A stretch of 52,768 nucleotides of DNA from Candidatus Rifleibacteriota bacterium (GTDB lineage: Bacteria; Riflebacteria; Ozemobacteria; Ozemobacterales; Ozemobacteraceae), in assembly GCA_029560455.1 (NCBI GenBank), contig JAKQKW010000024.1, forward strand, positions 1-52,768. Direction: 5' to 3'. Positions 31,682-40,667 of the stretch are shown in pieces; positions within the stretch are counted from its first letter, which is position 1; every line of letters begins with the position of its first letter. Under the pieces are notes generated by a model that did not search any database, was not told where the DNA came from, and worked only from the letters and a program-made list of their open reading frames with translations. Made by a program: the position numbers and the translations under genes.

Positions 31682-33642
31682 ATCGAAATCTGAAATGGTT
31701 CTATCTTGCGGGAATCGGCTGGGTTCTTCTTACCGGAACAGTCAGCAGTGTTTTTGCGCAGAATAACGCCTGGCAACCGCTCAGGGGCTCAACCCGCGGA
31801 GCCATAAGCCACCCGCTGGCTCCGAGCGCCGGCAATTCCTTTTACCCGACGATACGACCACCTGCGGCAAGCATGCCAAGACAGGAGGGCGCTGCCGCCA
31901 AAAACCAGGGCTGGGTAAATCTGGGAAATGGCGCGCGCATCAGACTACCCGAAAATCAAGGCGAAAACACCAACAAACTTTCAGCAGAAGTGCTTGAAAC
32001 AATCAGACAACTGAAGGAACAGACGCCGGAAGCAAGATTTCAGATGGCAACGCCATCGCCTGTGACTGGGAATGTTGCCAACAGCCTGGTGCCACCGTCT
32101 GGCTCAGGGCAGACTGACGAAAGCGAAACAGATATCGCTCTGCAGGGTTCTTATCTGAGCTTTCCTGCCAACAAAAACATCAAGATTTCGTCGCTGGACT
32201 TCCGCGGTACCGATGTTTCTGATGCGCTGCGTTCGCTGGCACAGCTGATCAAGATCAACCTGATGCTTTCTCAAGAAATTACAGGTCAGGTAACCATCTT
32301 ATTCAGTGATGTAACGATTGAAGAAGCCTTCAACACCATTCTGACAAATTTTAACCTTACCTTTGCCTGGGAAGGCAGCATTCTTCGCATATTTGCCAAG
32401 GCATCGGCGCCGACGATGACGCGCATTTTTTCGATACAGCACACCAATGCTGCCGATCTGCAACCGATTGTAAGCAAAATTTTGACTCCCACCACCGGCG
32501 CCCTTGAAATCGACAGCCGCACAAACTCACTGATGGTTACCGATACCGCTGCCAAACTCGCCGAAATCAGAAATCTTCTTCCCAAAATAGATGTTAAGGA
32601 ATCGGCTGTGCAGGTCACGTCGCGGCCGGTTACTGAGGTCTATTACCTCAATTATGCTGACGCCACAACTCTGTCTGCGCCGATAAAAATGCTGTCGGCA
32701 AACGTTCAGATTCAGGAATTTTCTTCGAGTCAGGCATCACAGGCCGGCGCGGCAGGTGGCAGCACCGGCGGCCGCATGGACATGATGATCATAACTGACA
32801 CACAGAACAATCTGGATCGAATCAGAGAGCTTATAGAGAAGCTCGATGTGCCACCGATCCAGGTTACCATCGATGCCCACATCTATGAAATTGACAAAAA
32901 TGAAGAAGAGCGCCTGGGCATCAACTGGCAGAAGTCGATTCCGATACCTGGCTCAACCGATAATATGTTTGACATGTCAATTGCTCCTGAAGCATCCGAT
33001 GCCGGGGGAACCGGCGTATTCAGATTCGGCAGTCTTGACATAAACCAGTTCAGGGCTCTGCTGGCAATGCTGTCAACCCACAGTTTTGCCAAGGTTCTCA
33101 GTAACCCGGTTATTACAACCCTGAACAACCGCCAGGCGAACATTACCGTCGGCCAGGCAATTCCGTATGTCTCTGCTTCACAGGTTAACGCTGAAACCGG
33201 GCAGGTTACCAATACCATCGCCCAGGCCAACGCCAACATCGCCCTCGTGGTCACGCCATCAGTTACCGGCAACGACGAGGTTTTTCTCGACATTCAACCG
33301 ACCATTTCGAGTGTTCTTGGCTACACTGATCTGGGCGGCAATTCGACGCCAAACCTCAGCAACCGCAGCGCCCAGACTCAGGTTATCTGCAAAAACAATC
33401 ACACAATCGTCATCGGCGGTATGATCAAGACTGATAAAAGCGAATCGATAAGCAAGGTACCGTTTCTTGGCGACCTGCCAGGTATCGGCAGACTTTTTCA
33501 GAAAAAGACAAATCGCGAAATACGCACCGAGCTGATTATTTTTATCACTCCGCACATCGTGCACCGCGATGCAAACCGCTCGGCCAACCGTGAAAAATCT
33601 TCCGACTCCTATAGTTCGCCCCGTCTGACGCTGTCACCGTGA
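31678..33642 (+). CDS. pilQ: Secretin, PilQ/GspD family
   Basis: A 654-residue outer-membrane channel subunit. A signal peptide ends near 'VFAQN' (about residue 28). An about 140-residue low-complexity stretch precedes the STN-like N-domain ('SSLDFRGTDVSDALRSLAQL', about 170-245). N1-type modules follow, with 'RIFSIQHTNAADLQPIVSKIL' and 'VYYLNYADATTLSAPIKML'. The C-terminal secretin barrel contains 'VGQAIPYVS', 'FLDIQPTIS' and the terminal signature 'VPFLGDLPGIGRLFQKK' and 'ELIIFITPHIV'. It has no visible AMIN peptidoglycan-binding domain of classic PilQ. It closes the operon starting at pilM, so it is the exit channel for the same machine. Confidence 0.93.
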   Translation: MNRNLKWFYLAGIGWVLLTGTVSSVFAQNNAWQPLRGSTRGAISHPLAPSAGNSFYPTIRPPAASMPRQEGAAAKNQGWVNLGNGARIRLPENQGENTNKLSAEVLETIRQLKEQTPEARFQMATPSPVTGNVANSLVPPSGSGQTDESETDIALQGSYLSFPANKNIKISSLDFRGTDVSDALRSLAQLIKINLMLSQEITGQVTILFSDVTIEEAFNTILTNFNLTFAWEGSILRIFAKASAPTMTRIFSIQHTNAADLQPIVSKILTPTTGALEIDSRTNSLMVTDTAAKLAEIRNLLPKIDVKESAVQVTSRPVTEVYYLNYADATTLSAPIKMLSANVQIQEFSSSQASQAGAAGGSTGGRMDMMIITDTQNNLDRIRELIEKLDVPPIQVTIDAHIYEIDKNEEERLGINWQKSIPIPGSTDNMFDMSIAPEASDAGGTGVFRFGSLDINQFRALLAMLSTHSFAKVLSNPVITTLNNRQANITVGQAIPYVSASQVNAETGQVTNTIAQANANIALVVTPSVTGNDEVFLDIQPTISSVLGYTDLGGNSTPNLSNRSAQTQVICKNNHTIVIGGMIKTDKSESISKVPFLGDLPGIGRLFQKKTNREIRTELIIFITPHIVHRDANRSANREKSSDSYSSPRLTLSP

Positions 33643-33648
33643 AATTTA

Positions 33649-33670
33649 ACTTGCAGTGAATTCTGCAAGT
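33649..33670 (+). terminator. Hairpin after secretin, weak terminator candidate
   Basis: A perfect 8-bp stem (acttgcag / ctgcaagt) with a six-base loop begins seven bases after the pilQ stop. There is no T-run, so termination is uncertain. Confidence 0.35.
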
Positions 33671-33712
33671 ATTTAGAATGACAGTAAAATAACCCGAATC
33701 GGCAGGATACCA

Positions 33713-36103
33713 TTGACCGGGCCAACCGCAGAAAGCGAGCTGATTGCTCAACTCAGATCTGACAAGCGCACTGTCAGAATTCAGGCTATTGTCAAACTTA
33801 CCAGAGCCGGCCAGTCAGAGCAGGCATTGAAAGCTCTGGCACCCTTTGCCAGAAGCGACGATCGCGAAACGGCGTTTTTTGCTTCGCAGGCCATCAACAA
33901 AATTGAACAGAAAACCGGCCTGAAGCTGCAGGAAATTTTAAACGAATCGACCCAGACCGGTGAAGCAGACCAGCAGAGCCTTTCGGCAAAAACCTTTCTC
34001 ACCCCGGCTCAGGATAAGATTAGCGAACTGCTTGAGCTGATACGCACAACCCCTGAGAAAATACCGGGCGAAATTCTTCCGGCAGTCGGGGTTTTTCTGG
34101 GCCGCTACGGCAACATGAGCGATGCACAGTTTATTGAGCAGCAACTCATGACCGACAACTCAAATCTGGCTCTGCCGTTTATCAATGCAGCAGAAAATGT
34201 CGCCCAGCAGGTTCTACCGAGGGTTCTGCCGACTCTGCTCGCCAGTCGGGAACCCCTGGTTCGAAGCCGTGCCGTCAGTGCTCTGAGAAAAATTGACCCA
34301 GACGAAGCCGAACGCCACTTTTCTGACCTTCTCGCATCACGCGACCCTGAAGACAGGCTTGCGGGCATCGGCATCGCGATTCTCTTTCCCTTTGACCGGG
34401 TCAAGGGCTATCTGCTCTCTATTTTGCCCGAAGAACAGGACCAGGAAGTTCTCGATGCCTGCCAGACAGTTCTGGCCTCAAACCCTGAGCTCGATACAGC
34501 ACTGAGTGTTCTTGACAGCATCGATGCCGTACCGACTGAGCAGAAAAACCGTCTTTCGAAGGTATTCAAAACCATCTGCAAGGGCATCGGCATTGCCGGA
34601 ATACTCCCGACAGAACAGGCCACCCCTGAAAATCTGGTTAAAATCTGGAAACAGCAACGATTGCAGAGCTTTCTCTACGATCTTGAAATTCAGCTCGCCT
34701 GTGCTGATATTGGCAAAAAGAAGGCGATTGTCGAATGGATACAGAAAAACCGGCAGCACCCGAGAGTTGTCGAACTGATCGAGCGACTCGGTCGCAACCC
34801 GCAAACTGAAGATGTTTATCGCCAGTTATCGGCACAAACAAAAGATAAGACGCCAGAGAAAGCACAGGCAGTCAAGTCAGTCACATCTAATGGGCAGGTC
34901 CCTGAAGGCGACAATGAAAAAATTGCATTGCTGAAAACCATCGAGATCGATTCTTTTGCAGAAAACCGCGGCTGGATCTTGCACGAGGCAGCAGGCGGAA
35001 CTTCAAAGGTTCGAACAGAAGCCTTAAACACGCTTTTGAGAATAAGACCCGACGTCAAAATGAAAGATCTGGCAAGGTCGGCTCTCGATGCGGATGACAT
35101 AGAAGTAAGAATCGCCGGCTTCAAGATGCTTGAGCGATATGAACCAGACTATCTGAAAGACAAAATTACCGGCCTGCTGCTCGAAAGTGACCCGAACCTC
35201 AGAGTCAGAGCAGTAAGGTTTGGTCTGAAGTTTGAAGAGAAGGCATCGATAGAAGCGCTGCAAAAGCTTCTCAGCGCATCTGAGCAGAATGTCAGGTCGA
35301 ATGCAATCAGTTGTCTGGCATTGTGCCCGTTCAACCTGGTTTTTAAAATGCTCATGAATCAGCTCGATCGCGAAGATCACCCGGTTATTGCGAAACAGAT
35401 ATGCAGTATTCTGCTGAGCAACCCGGCAAAATCCGTTCTCAAGGGCCTCGACAATATCACGAGAACATCCAATCCGGCAGTTTCAATGGTTATCTCACAG
35501 GCCAGAAATGACCTGTTTGAGCTTGTCTCGCAGATGCCGGCGCCTTCAGAACCAGAGCAGCCTGAAAAGCGGGAAGACCTGGCCGAAAAGCCTTATTCAG
35601 TCGGCAAGGTCAGAGAAATCGCAAGAAAAAATCAGAGCTGGAAACCCTCTTACAAGGCTGATGTGAAGGCTGCCTCTGACGAACAGAAAGAAGCGGTCAA
35701 CTGGCAGTTGATAGTTTCCGGAGTTGTGGTGCTGGTTTTTCTGGCCATGCTGCCGATCATGCTGCTTTCAGAGAAAGAAGCGCCCGAACCACGACGCCAG
35801 CCTCAACAGGACTATCGTGTCAATGAGAGAGTCAAACCAGTTCAATCAAGTGTTCCGGTCAAGTTTCGCATGAACAGAGCCTGCTCTCTGAGCGGCAAAG
35901 TTGAAAAAATTGTTTCAGACACCAGCCTGGTCATGGTTCACGAGAACACTCAGCTGATGGTTAAATTTGAAACACCTGAAGCCAAGCCCTTCAAGCAGGG
36001 CGATGACATAACCGTAACCGTCGTTCCTTACCGGGTCAATCCGAACGGAATCATTCTTTCGCGCGGTCAGAAAATCACAGCAACAGCCGGAGAAAAACAA
36101 TGA
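33713..36103 (+). CDS. HEAT-repeat transmembrane protein
   Basis: A 796-residue protein. Residues 1 to about 610 consist of helical HEAT-type repeats in two blocks ('VRIQAIVKLTRAGQSEQAL', 'VRSRAVSALRKIDPDEAE', 'LRVRAVRFGLKFEEKAS', 'VRSNAISCLALCPF'). A single membrane helix follows at about 664-684. The C-terminal 85 residues look like a small beta-barrel (OB or SH3-like), with 'CSLSGKVEKIVSD' and 'FKQGDDITVTVVPY'. The topology would put the large HEAT array in the cytoplasm. The TTG start at 33713 has AGGA close upstream. Its stop overlaps the next gene by four bases (ATGA). It probably serves as a scaffold; proximity to the secretin operon hints at, but does not prove, a link to the pilus machine. 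Confidence 0.8.
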   Translation: MTGPTAESELIAQLRSDKRTVRIQAIVKLTRAGQSEQALKALAPFARSDDRETAFFASQAINKIEQKTGLKLQEILNESTQTGEADQQSLSAKTFLTPAQDKISELLELIRTTPEKIPGEILPAVGVFLGRYGNMSDAQFIEQQLMTDNSNLALPFINAAENVAQQVLPRVLPTLLASREPLVRSRAVSALRKIDPDEAERHFSDLLASRDPEDRLAGIGIAILFPFDRVKGYLLSILPEEQDQEVLDACQTVLASNPELDTALSVLDSIDAVPTEQKNRLSKVFKTICKGIGIAGILPTEQATPENLVKIWKQQRLQSFLYDLEIQLACADIGKKKAIVEWIQKNRQHPRVVELIERLGRNPQTEDVYRQLSAQTKDKTPEKAQAVKSVTSNGQVPEGDNEKIALLKTIEIDSFAENRGWILHEAAGGTSKVRTEALNTLLRIRPDVKMKDLARSALDADDIEVRIAGFKMLERYEPDYLKDKITGLLLESDPNLRVRAVRFGLKFEEKASIEALQKLLSASEQNVRSNAISCLALCPFNLVFKMLMNQLDREDHPVIAKQICSILLSNPAKSVLKGLDNITRTSNPAVSMVISQARNDLFELVSQMPAPSEPEQPEKREDLAEKPYSVGKVREIARKNQSWKPSYKADVKAASDEQKEAVNWQLIVSGVVVLVFLAMLPIMLLSEKEAPEPRRQPQQDYRVNERVKPVQSSVPVKFRMNRACSLSGKVEKIVSDTSLVMVHENTQLMVKFETPEAKPFKQGDDITVTVVPYRVNPNGIILSRGQKITATAGEKQ

Positions 36104-36918
36104 AATGGCTTGACCGACTTGAAAAGCGCTACCCGAACTGGGGTCTCGAAGGGCTTATCCGCTATATATCCTTCCTGATGCTGACGGTATTTTTTCTAAA
36201 TCAGAGCGACATGCTGCCATATCACATGCTGTATCTGCACCGCGACGCCATACTTTCGGGCCAGATATGGCGACTTTTCACTTTTCTGCTGATACCGGCA
36301 AGCACGAATTTTCTTTTTCTGATTTTTGAACTGTCGATTCTGGTTATGTGCGCCGATGGCCTCGAAGCGCGGTGGGGCACATTCAAGCTGACGGCTTATT
36401 ATCTTACCGGAGCAATCCTGACAATAATCGGGGCCATGATTGTTCCGGGCGTGCAGTTCGGCAGCTATTTCATCTACCTCAGCCTTTTTCTGGGTTTTGC
36501 CACCCTTTACCCCGACTATGAAATTCTTTTTATGTTTATTCTGCCGGTAAAAATGAAATATCTGGCACTGCTATCCGGGGGCATGATGCTTTTTCAGCTG
36601 GCCTTTGCAGCATGGCCGATAAAAATTGCCATCGGGCTGGCCCTCGGAAATTATCTTCTGTTCTTCTCGGGCGAAGCCATAGCAGCTGCCAGAAGCAATC
36701 GTGCCCAGAGCATCAGAATGAATGAATTTGCCAGGGCATCTTCACGGCAGACTGATTTTCGTCATCAATGCAGCATCTGCGGCAAAACCGACGTATCTGA
36801 CCCTGACCTGCAGTTTCGCTACTGTACCTGCCCCAAATGTGGCCCTGACGGAGTCGCCTTCTGCCTCGATCACCTCAGGCAGCATAAAGAAAATCAGGAT
36901 TCCGCTGGCAATTCTTAG
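36100..36918 (+). CDS. Rhomboid-fold pseudoprotease with C-terminal zinc-binding domain
   Basis: A 272-residue protein with six membrane helices and a soluble C-terminus. 'IWRLFTFLLIP' and 'DGLEARWGTFKLTAYYLTGAI' follow the rhomboid pattern of helix 1-loop 1 and helices 2-3. The catalytic residues are absent: no GXSG Ser motif occurs in the expected helix-4 position ('YFIYLSLFLG' instead), and no catalytic His is found in the last helix. It is therefore a rhomboid-like (derlin/pseudo-rhomboid) protein. After the last helix comes a Cys/His-rich module ('CSIC ... CTCPKCG ... FCLDH', about 222-262), probably binding two zinc ions. It is translationally coupled to the HEAT-repeat protein. Confidence 0.75.
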   Translation: MKWLDRLEKRYPNWGLEGLIRYISFLMLTVFFLNQSDMLPYHMLYLHRDAILSGQIWRLFTFLLIPASTNFLFLIFELSILVMCADGLEARWGTFKLTAYYLTGAILTIIGAMIVPGVQFGSYFIYLSLFLGFATLYPDYEILFMFILPVKMKYLALLSGGMMLFQLAFAAWPIKIAIGLALGNYLLFFSGEAIAAARSNRAQSIRMNEFARASSRQTDFRHQCSICGKTDVSDPDLQFRYCTCPKCGPDGVAFCLDHLRQHKENQDSAGNS

Positions 36919-36969
36919 ATCAGCATTGAATCAATATTTAGTCGGCTGCATTCAGATGAAATTCTCTTC

Positions 36970-36998
36970 TTTACAGGCTGAGCAGCTTAATTTATCAT
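36970..36998 (+). promoter_or_regulatory. Promoter candidate giving a leaderless transcript
   Basis: TTTACA (36970-36975), 17-base spacer, TATCAT (36993-36998); each hexamer is one base off consensus. The ATG at 37005 sits where the transcript would begin, and no Shine-Dalgarno precedes it. Confidence 0.45.
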
Positions 36999-37004
36999 GT
37001 CACA

Positions 37005-40000
37005 ATGAAGTGGTTGCAAAATCGCCTGTCAATTCTGGGCATAATGCTTATTTTTATCGCCGCCGGGTGTAGCCTGATCCCTGGCAGCAACAGTTATTCC
37101 ACGCCAGACGCATCTGAGATTCAGCAGAAACTGATCTTTAGCCGGTATGTTGAACCCGAGTCTGAAGTCGATTTTTCGTCAGGCAGTTTTTTGATGCGTA
37201 TCCCCAAAGGCGCTGTCGAAAAAAGTATTCTGCTGCAGATAAAAAAAACACCGGTAAATTTTACCAGCCTTGGCCTGGAAGAGAATTTCGTTCAGATTTC
37301 TGATCTTTACAGTCTTCTGGTTCCAGAAGATGCAAGACTTCTCAAGACGCTGGCGACAATAAGCTTTGCAGTTCCCCTCTCTATTGAAGACAATACGCTT
37401 TTCGTCGCCGAAAAAAACTCCGGAGAATGGCGGTTTTTACCCTTTTCCATTTCCGGCTCACAAATCAGCATCGTTTTTGGGGAGTTTTCCGAGTTCGTGG
37501 TGCTCAAAAAGAAAGCTCTGCAGCCTGAAACCGAAGATGTTTTTCCTGAATTGCGTATTATTCCTGAAGAAATAATAATTGAAAAGGGTCATTTTGCTTC
37601 CGAGAGCATCAAAATCGAGATACTGTGCCATGAAAATGGTTCTTCTAAATTTTTACCGGGAGACAGGCAGATCGAAATATCTGCTCCTGAGCAGTTTGAA
37701 CTGGCTTTCATCAACAGTGACGAGTTGATTTCTACCCGTAAATCTTCTTCTCTACCGCACCGGATGCTGATAGATCTTCATGATGCAGAACTGGTCGAGA
37801 AAAGCGAAGATTCTTCCAGGACCAGCTACCGGCTCGAAATTTCACTGAAAGAACAGGACAAAGATAAATTTCCGGAGTTTATGAAGATTACCGCCGGAAT
37901 AAAAGATGAGAACGGTATAGTTCGCTCAGTTCAGAAAACCATCGCCAAAAAATACGTTATTTCAGACCCGGACGGAACATCGACAACAACTCAAACATCT
38001 ACTTCAACGGGGACTTCGACACAAACACCGACTGAAACGCAAACACAGACTTCGACCGGAACTTCGACACAGACACCCACCGAAACGCAGACGCAGACTT
38101 CGACCGGAACTTCGACGCAAACGCCCACTGAAACGCAGACGCAGACTTCAACAGTTACTGCCACAGAAGTTTTTACAAAAATAACAGAAGTCAGTCCGGC
38201 AGCCGGAAGTGGAATAAAAGTTAACAACTCCTGGACCATCAAATTTGACCAGACGATGAACAGGCAGAAAGCCGAAGCTGCAACAACTCTGCAGCCAACA
38301 CACGTCCCTGGCCTGACTTTTCAGTGGTCAGACAGTGATCGTTCAATGACGGTAGTTCCTTCCGGGGAGCTTGCTTTTGCAACAACCTATCTGCTAAAAG
38401 TGGCCAGCACGGCTGAAAGCACTTCTGGAAATCGTCTGCAGGAAGATTTTTCAGGTAGTTTTACAACCAGTTCACAGACGATTCTGAGCTCTACGATTCC
38501 GGCTGACCAGCAGAACAATGTTGCAACCAATACCACGATTGAAATGCGCTTTTCGCGGGAAGTTTCGTCTGGTTCGGTGACAGGCAGGGTATCTGTCAGT
38601 TCTGGATCGATAAGCATTTCGGGCAGTCTCGCTGTCAACAGCGACCGGATAATTTTTACCCCAGACAACGCTCTGCCCTGGGGAAGTACGATTTCGGTCA
38701 ATCTGGCAGCAGGCATAAAGGATCTTGAAGGTTTCTCAATCAACCTTCCGCGCAGTTTCTCTTTCAAAACGGCAGTTCCGGTATTTTCCATCACTTCGTC
38801 CCAGCCTGCTGATGGCAGCAGCGAGTTGCCGGTAACCCAGACTACCGAAATCATTTTTTCAAATCCGGTTAATACAAGCTCTCTAGCTTACAGCTACCTG
38901 CCAGCACCTTCTGGTGGGGTTACACTGACATGGAGCAATGGTAATCGCACGCTCAGTCTGACCCCGACTAACCGCCTCTCTCATTCGCAGACATATCAGG
39001 TAACTATCAATACTGCTACCCGCGACGTTTATGGCTCAAATCTGCAAAGCGCTTATTCAACAAGCTTTACAACCAGAGCAGCTGTCAATCCAGTTATTTC
39101 ATCGACAGTGCCGGCGGCTGGCTCACTTAACGTCATGCCTGATCAACCGATAAAACTGACATTCTCAAAAACCATGCAGAGAACGGCAACCCAGAATGCC
39201 ATCACGCTGAACCCGGCAGCGGCTGGCAGCATGGCTTTCAGCTGGTCAGAAAACGACACAATCCTGACGATATCTTTCTCTCAACCTCTGACAAACGGTG
39301 TTTCCTACCAGCTGAAAGTCTCATCTTCAGCAGCTGACACAGAAGAACTCAAGCTTGCCGGCGACTATCTTCTCTCATTCACCACTACTGCCAGGCCAGC
39401 AGTGCTTATAACCAAGTCGTCACCGGCTTCAGGATCAGTCGGAGTTGTGATCACCAGTCCGGTGAAAGTCGAATTTTCAAAGAGCATGAATACGGGATCA
39501 GCTCAAAGCGCCTTCAAACTTATTAAAATTGCCGATCAGAGCGAAGTTTCCGGTAATTTTTCCTGGAATGGTAACATCATGACCTTCACGCCCCAGGCAA
39601 ACCTTGGGTTCTACAGCAGTTATCTGATTTCTGTCGCCGCCTCAGCCGCAGACACAACCGGAACAACGCTTGAAACAAAAGTTGAATGGCAATTCAGAAC
39701 GGCTGCAGACGAAGGCAGGGTCTGGAGGCTCGATCAGGCAGATACGGCAGCGTCATCTTTTTCCCAGAGACGCGACCATGTCATGATCAGCTTCAATAAT
39801 CGCCTCTGGGTGATCGCCGGGCATGACGAAGCAGCCTTTTTCAATGACGTCTGGAGTTCCGCTGACGGCATCAGCTGGACAAAAGAAGTTAGCGATGGGG
39901 CTGCCGGCATGTTTGCACGACGGGCCGGTCATGCCTGTGCAGTTTTTAATAACCGTCTGTGGCTTTCTGGTGGTTATGTTGAGACAGAAACAGACGATAT

Positions 40001-40667
40001 ACTTTTCGACGACGTGTGGTCGTCGGCAGATGGCCGCAACTGGGTGCAGGAAACCGCCTCGGCAGAGTATTACAGCCGGGCCTGGCACAAGATGGTCGCT
40101 TATGACAGCAAACTCTGGATAATTGGCGGTGAAACGGTCGACGGAGATGGAAACAAGGTGCTGCTCGATGAATGCTGGAGTTCAGCCAACGGGGTTGCCT
40201 GGCAGATTAAGTCGCAGGTAGTAAGCTTTTTTGCTCGAAAACAGATGCAATGCACAGCATTCAATGGCAGGCTATGGGTTTTTGGTGGCTATGGCAAGAA
40301 TTCCTCGGGCTCCGTTGTGCCCCTCAATGACATCTGGTCGACGGTCAACGGTGACACATGGACGCTTGAGAAAAGTAACGGTGGCTTTGCGGGCAGATGT
40401 TCTTTCGGAATGACACAGTTCAATGGTAGAATATGGCTGGCAGGTGGATCGACAAAGCCTGAGGTTTTCGACGCCGGCTTCTATAATGATGTCTGGGCTT
40501 CAAACGACGGGCTCAACTGGGTTGAGATTCTGCCAGGTTCAGCAGGCTCAGCAGAGCAGTTTTCGCCGCGTTCCGGGCATGAGCTCGGCACGGTTGGCGG
40601 TCGGTTGTTCATTGGTGGTGGCGGAAACCGCACGCAAAATTTCAGAGAGGTCTGGTCAACGCAATGA
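37005..40667 (+). CDS. Large surface lipoprotein with Ig-like (Big_5/SbsA) and kelch domains
   Basis: A 1220-residue exported protein. The signal sequence ends in 'AAGC' (Cys22), a lipobox. Residues about 40-325 form an N-terminal region of beta character including a ZU5-like start ('SGSFLMRIPKGAVEK'). A Thr-rich linker (about 328-382) holds three perfect 16-residue repeats. Then come five Ig-like modules of the SbsA/Big_5 type, each opening with a '(S)P..G(S)' turn and 'I.F(S/D).(T/P)M' (about 388-905). The C-terminal 315 residues hold six kelch repeats ('NNRLWVIAGHDE', 'NNRLWLSGGY', 'NGRLWVFGGY', each closing 'DVWSSADG.W'), enough for a beta-propeller. Adhesion or ligand sensing at the cell surface is inferred. 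The stop overlaps a histidine-kinase start by four bases. Confidence 0.85.
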   Translation: MKWLQNRLSILGIMLIFIAAGCSLIPGSNSYSTPDASEIQQKLIFSRYVEPESEVDFSSGSFLMRIPKGAVEKSILLQIKKTPVNFTSLGLEENFVQISDLYSLLVPEDARLLKTLATISFAVPLSIEDNTLFVAEKNSGEWRFLPFSISGSQISIVFGEFSEFVVLKKKALQPETEDVFPELRIIPEEIIIEKGHFASESIKIEILCHENGSSKFLPGDRQIEISAPEQFELAFINSDELISTRKSSSLPHRMLIDLHDAELVEKSEDSSRTSYRLEISLKEQDKDKFPEFMKITAGIKDENGIVRSVQKTIAKKYVISDPDGTSTTTQTSTSTGTSTQTPTETQTQTSTGTSTQTPTETQTQTSTGTSTQTPTETQTQTSTVTATEVFTKITEVSPAAGSGIKVNNSWTIKFDQTMNRQKAEAATTLQPTHVPGLTFQWSDSDRSMTVVPSGELAFATTYLLKVASTAESTSGNRLQEDFSGSFTTSSQTILSSTIPADQQNNVATNTTIEMRFSREVSSGSVTGRVSVSSGSISISGSLAVNSDRIIFTPDNALPWGSTISVNLAAGIKDLEGFSINLPRSFSFKTAVPVFSITSSQPADGSSELPVTQTTEIIFSNPVNTSSLAYSYLPAPSGGVTLTWSNGNRTLSLTPTNRLSHSQTYQVTINTATRDVYGSNLQSAYSTSFTTRAAVNPVISSTVPAAGSLNVMPDQPIKLTFSKTMQRTATQNAITLNPAAAGSMAFSWSENDTILTISFSQPLTNGVSYQLKVSSSAADTEELKLAGDYLLSFTTTARPAVLITKSSPASGSVGVVITSPVKVEFSKSMNTGSAQSAFKLIKIADQSEVSGNFSWNGNIMTFTPQANLGFYSSYLISVAASAADTTGTTLETKVEWQFRTAADEGRVWRLDQADTAASSFSQRRDHVMISFNNRLWVIAGHDEAAFFNDVWSSADGISWTKEVSDGAAGMFARRAGHACAVFNNRLWLSGGYVETETDDILFDDVWSSADGRNWVQETASAEYYSRAWHKMVAYDSKLWIIGGETVDGDGNKVLLDECWSSANGVAWQIKSQVVSFFARKQMQCTAFNGRLWVFGGYGKNSSGSVVPLNDIWSTVNGDTWTLEKSNGGFAGRCSFGMTQFNGRIWLAGGSTKPEVFDAGFYNDVWASNDGLNWVEILPGSAGSAEQFSPRSGHELGTVGGRLFIGGGGNRTQNFREVWSTQ
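38001..38144 (+). repeat. Three tandem 48-base repeats in the Thr-rich linker
   Basis: Three in-frame 48-base units (38001-38048, 38049-38096, 38097-38144) encode identical 16-residue blocks TSTGTSTQTPTETQTQ. They differ only at synonymous positions. Unit number could vary by slippage or recombination without breaking the frame. Confidence 0.9.

Noticed and set aside
37991..38242. Minus-strand open frame rich in Val/Cys/Glu over the 48-base repeats
   Set aside because: It is the antisense of the Thr-rich linker; the repeat keeps all frames open and there is no ribosome site or independent homology.
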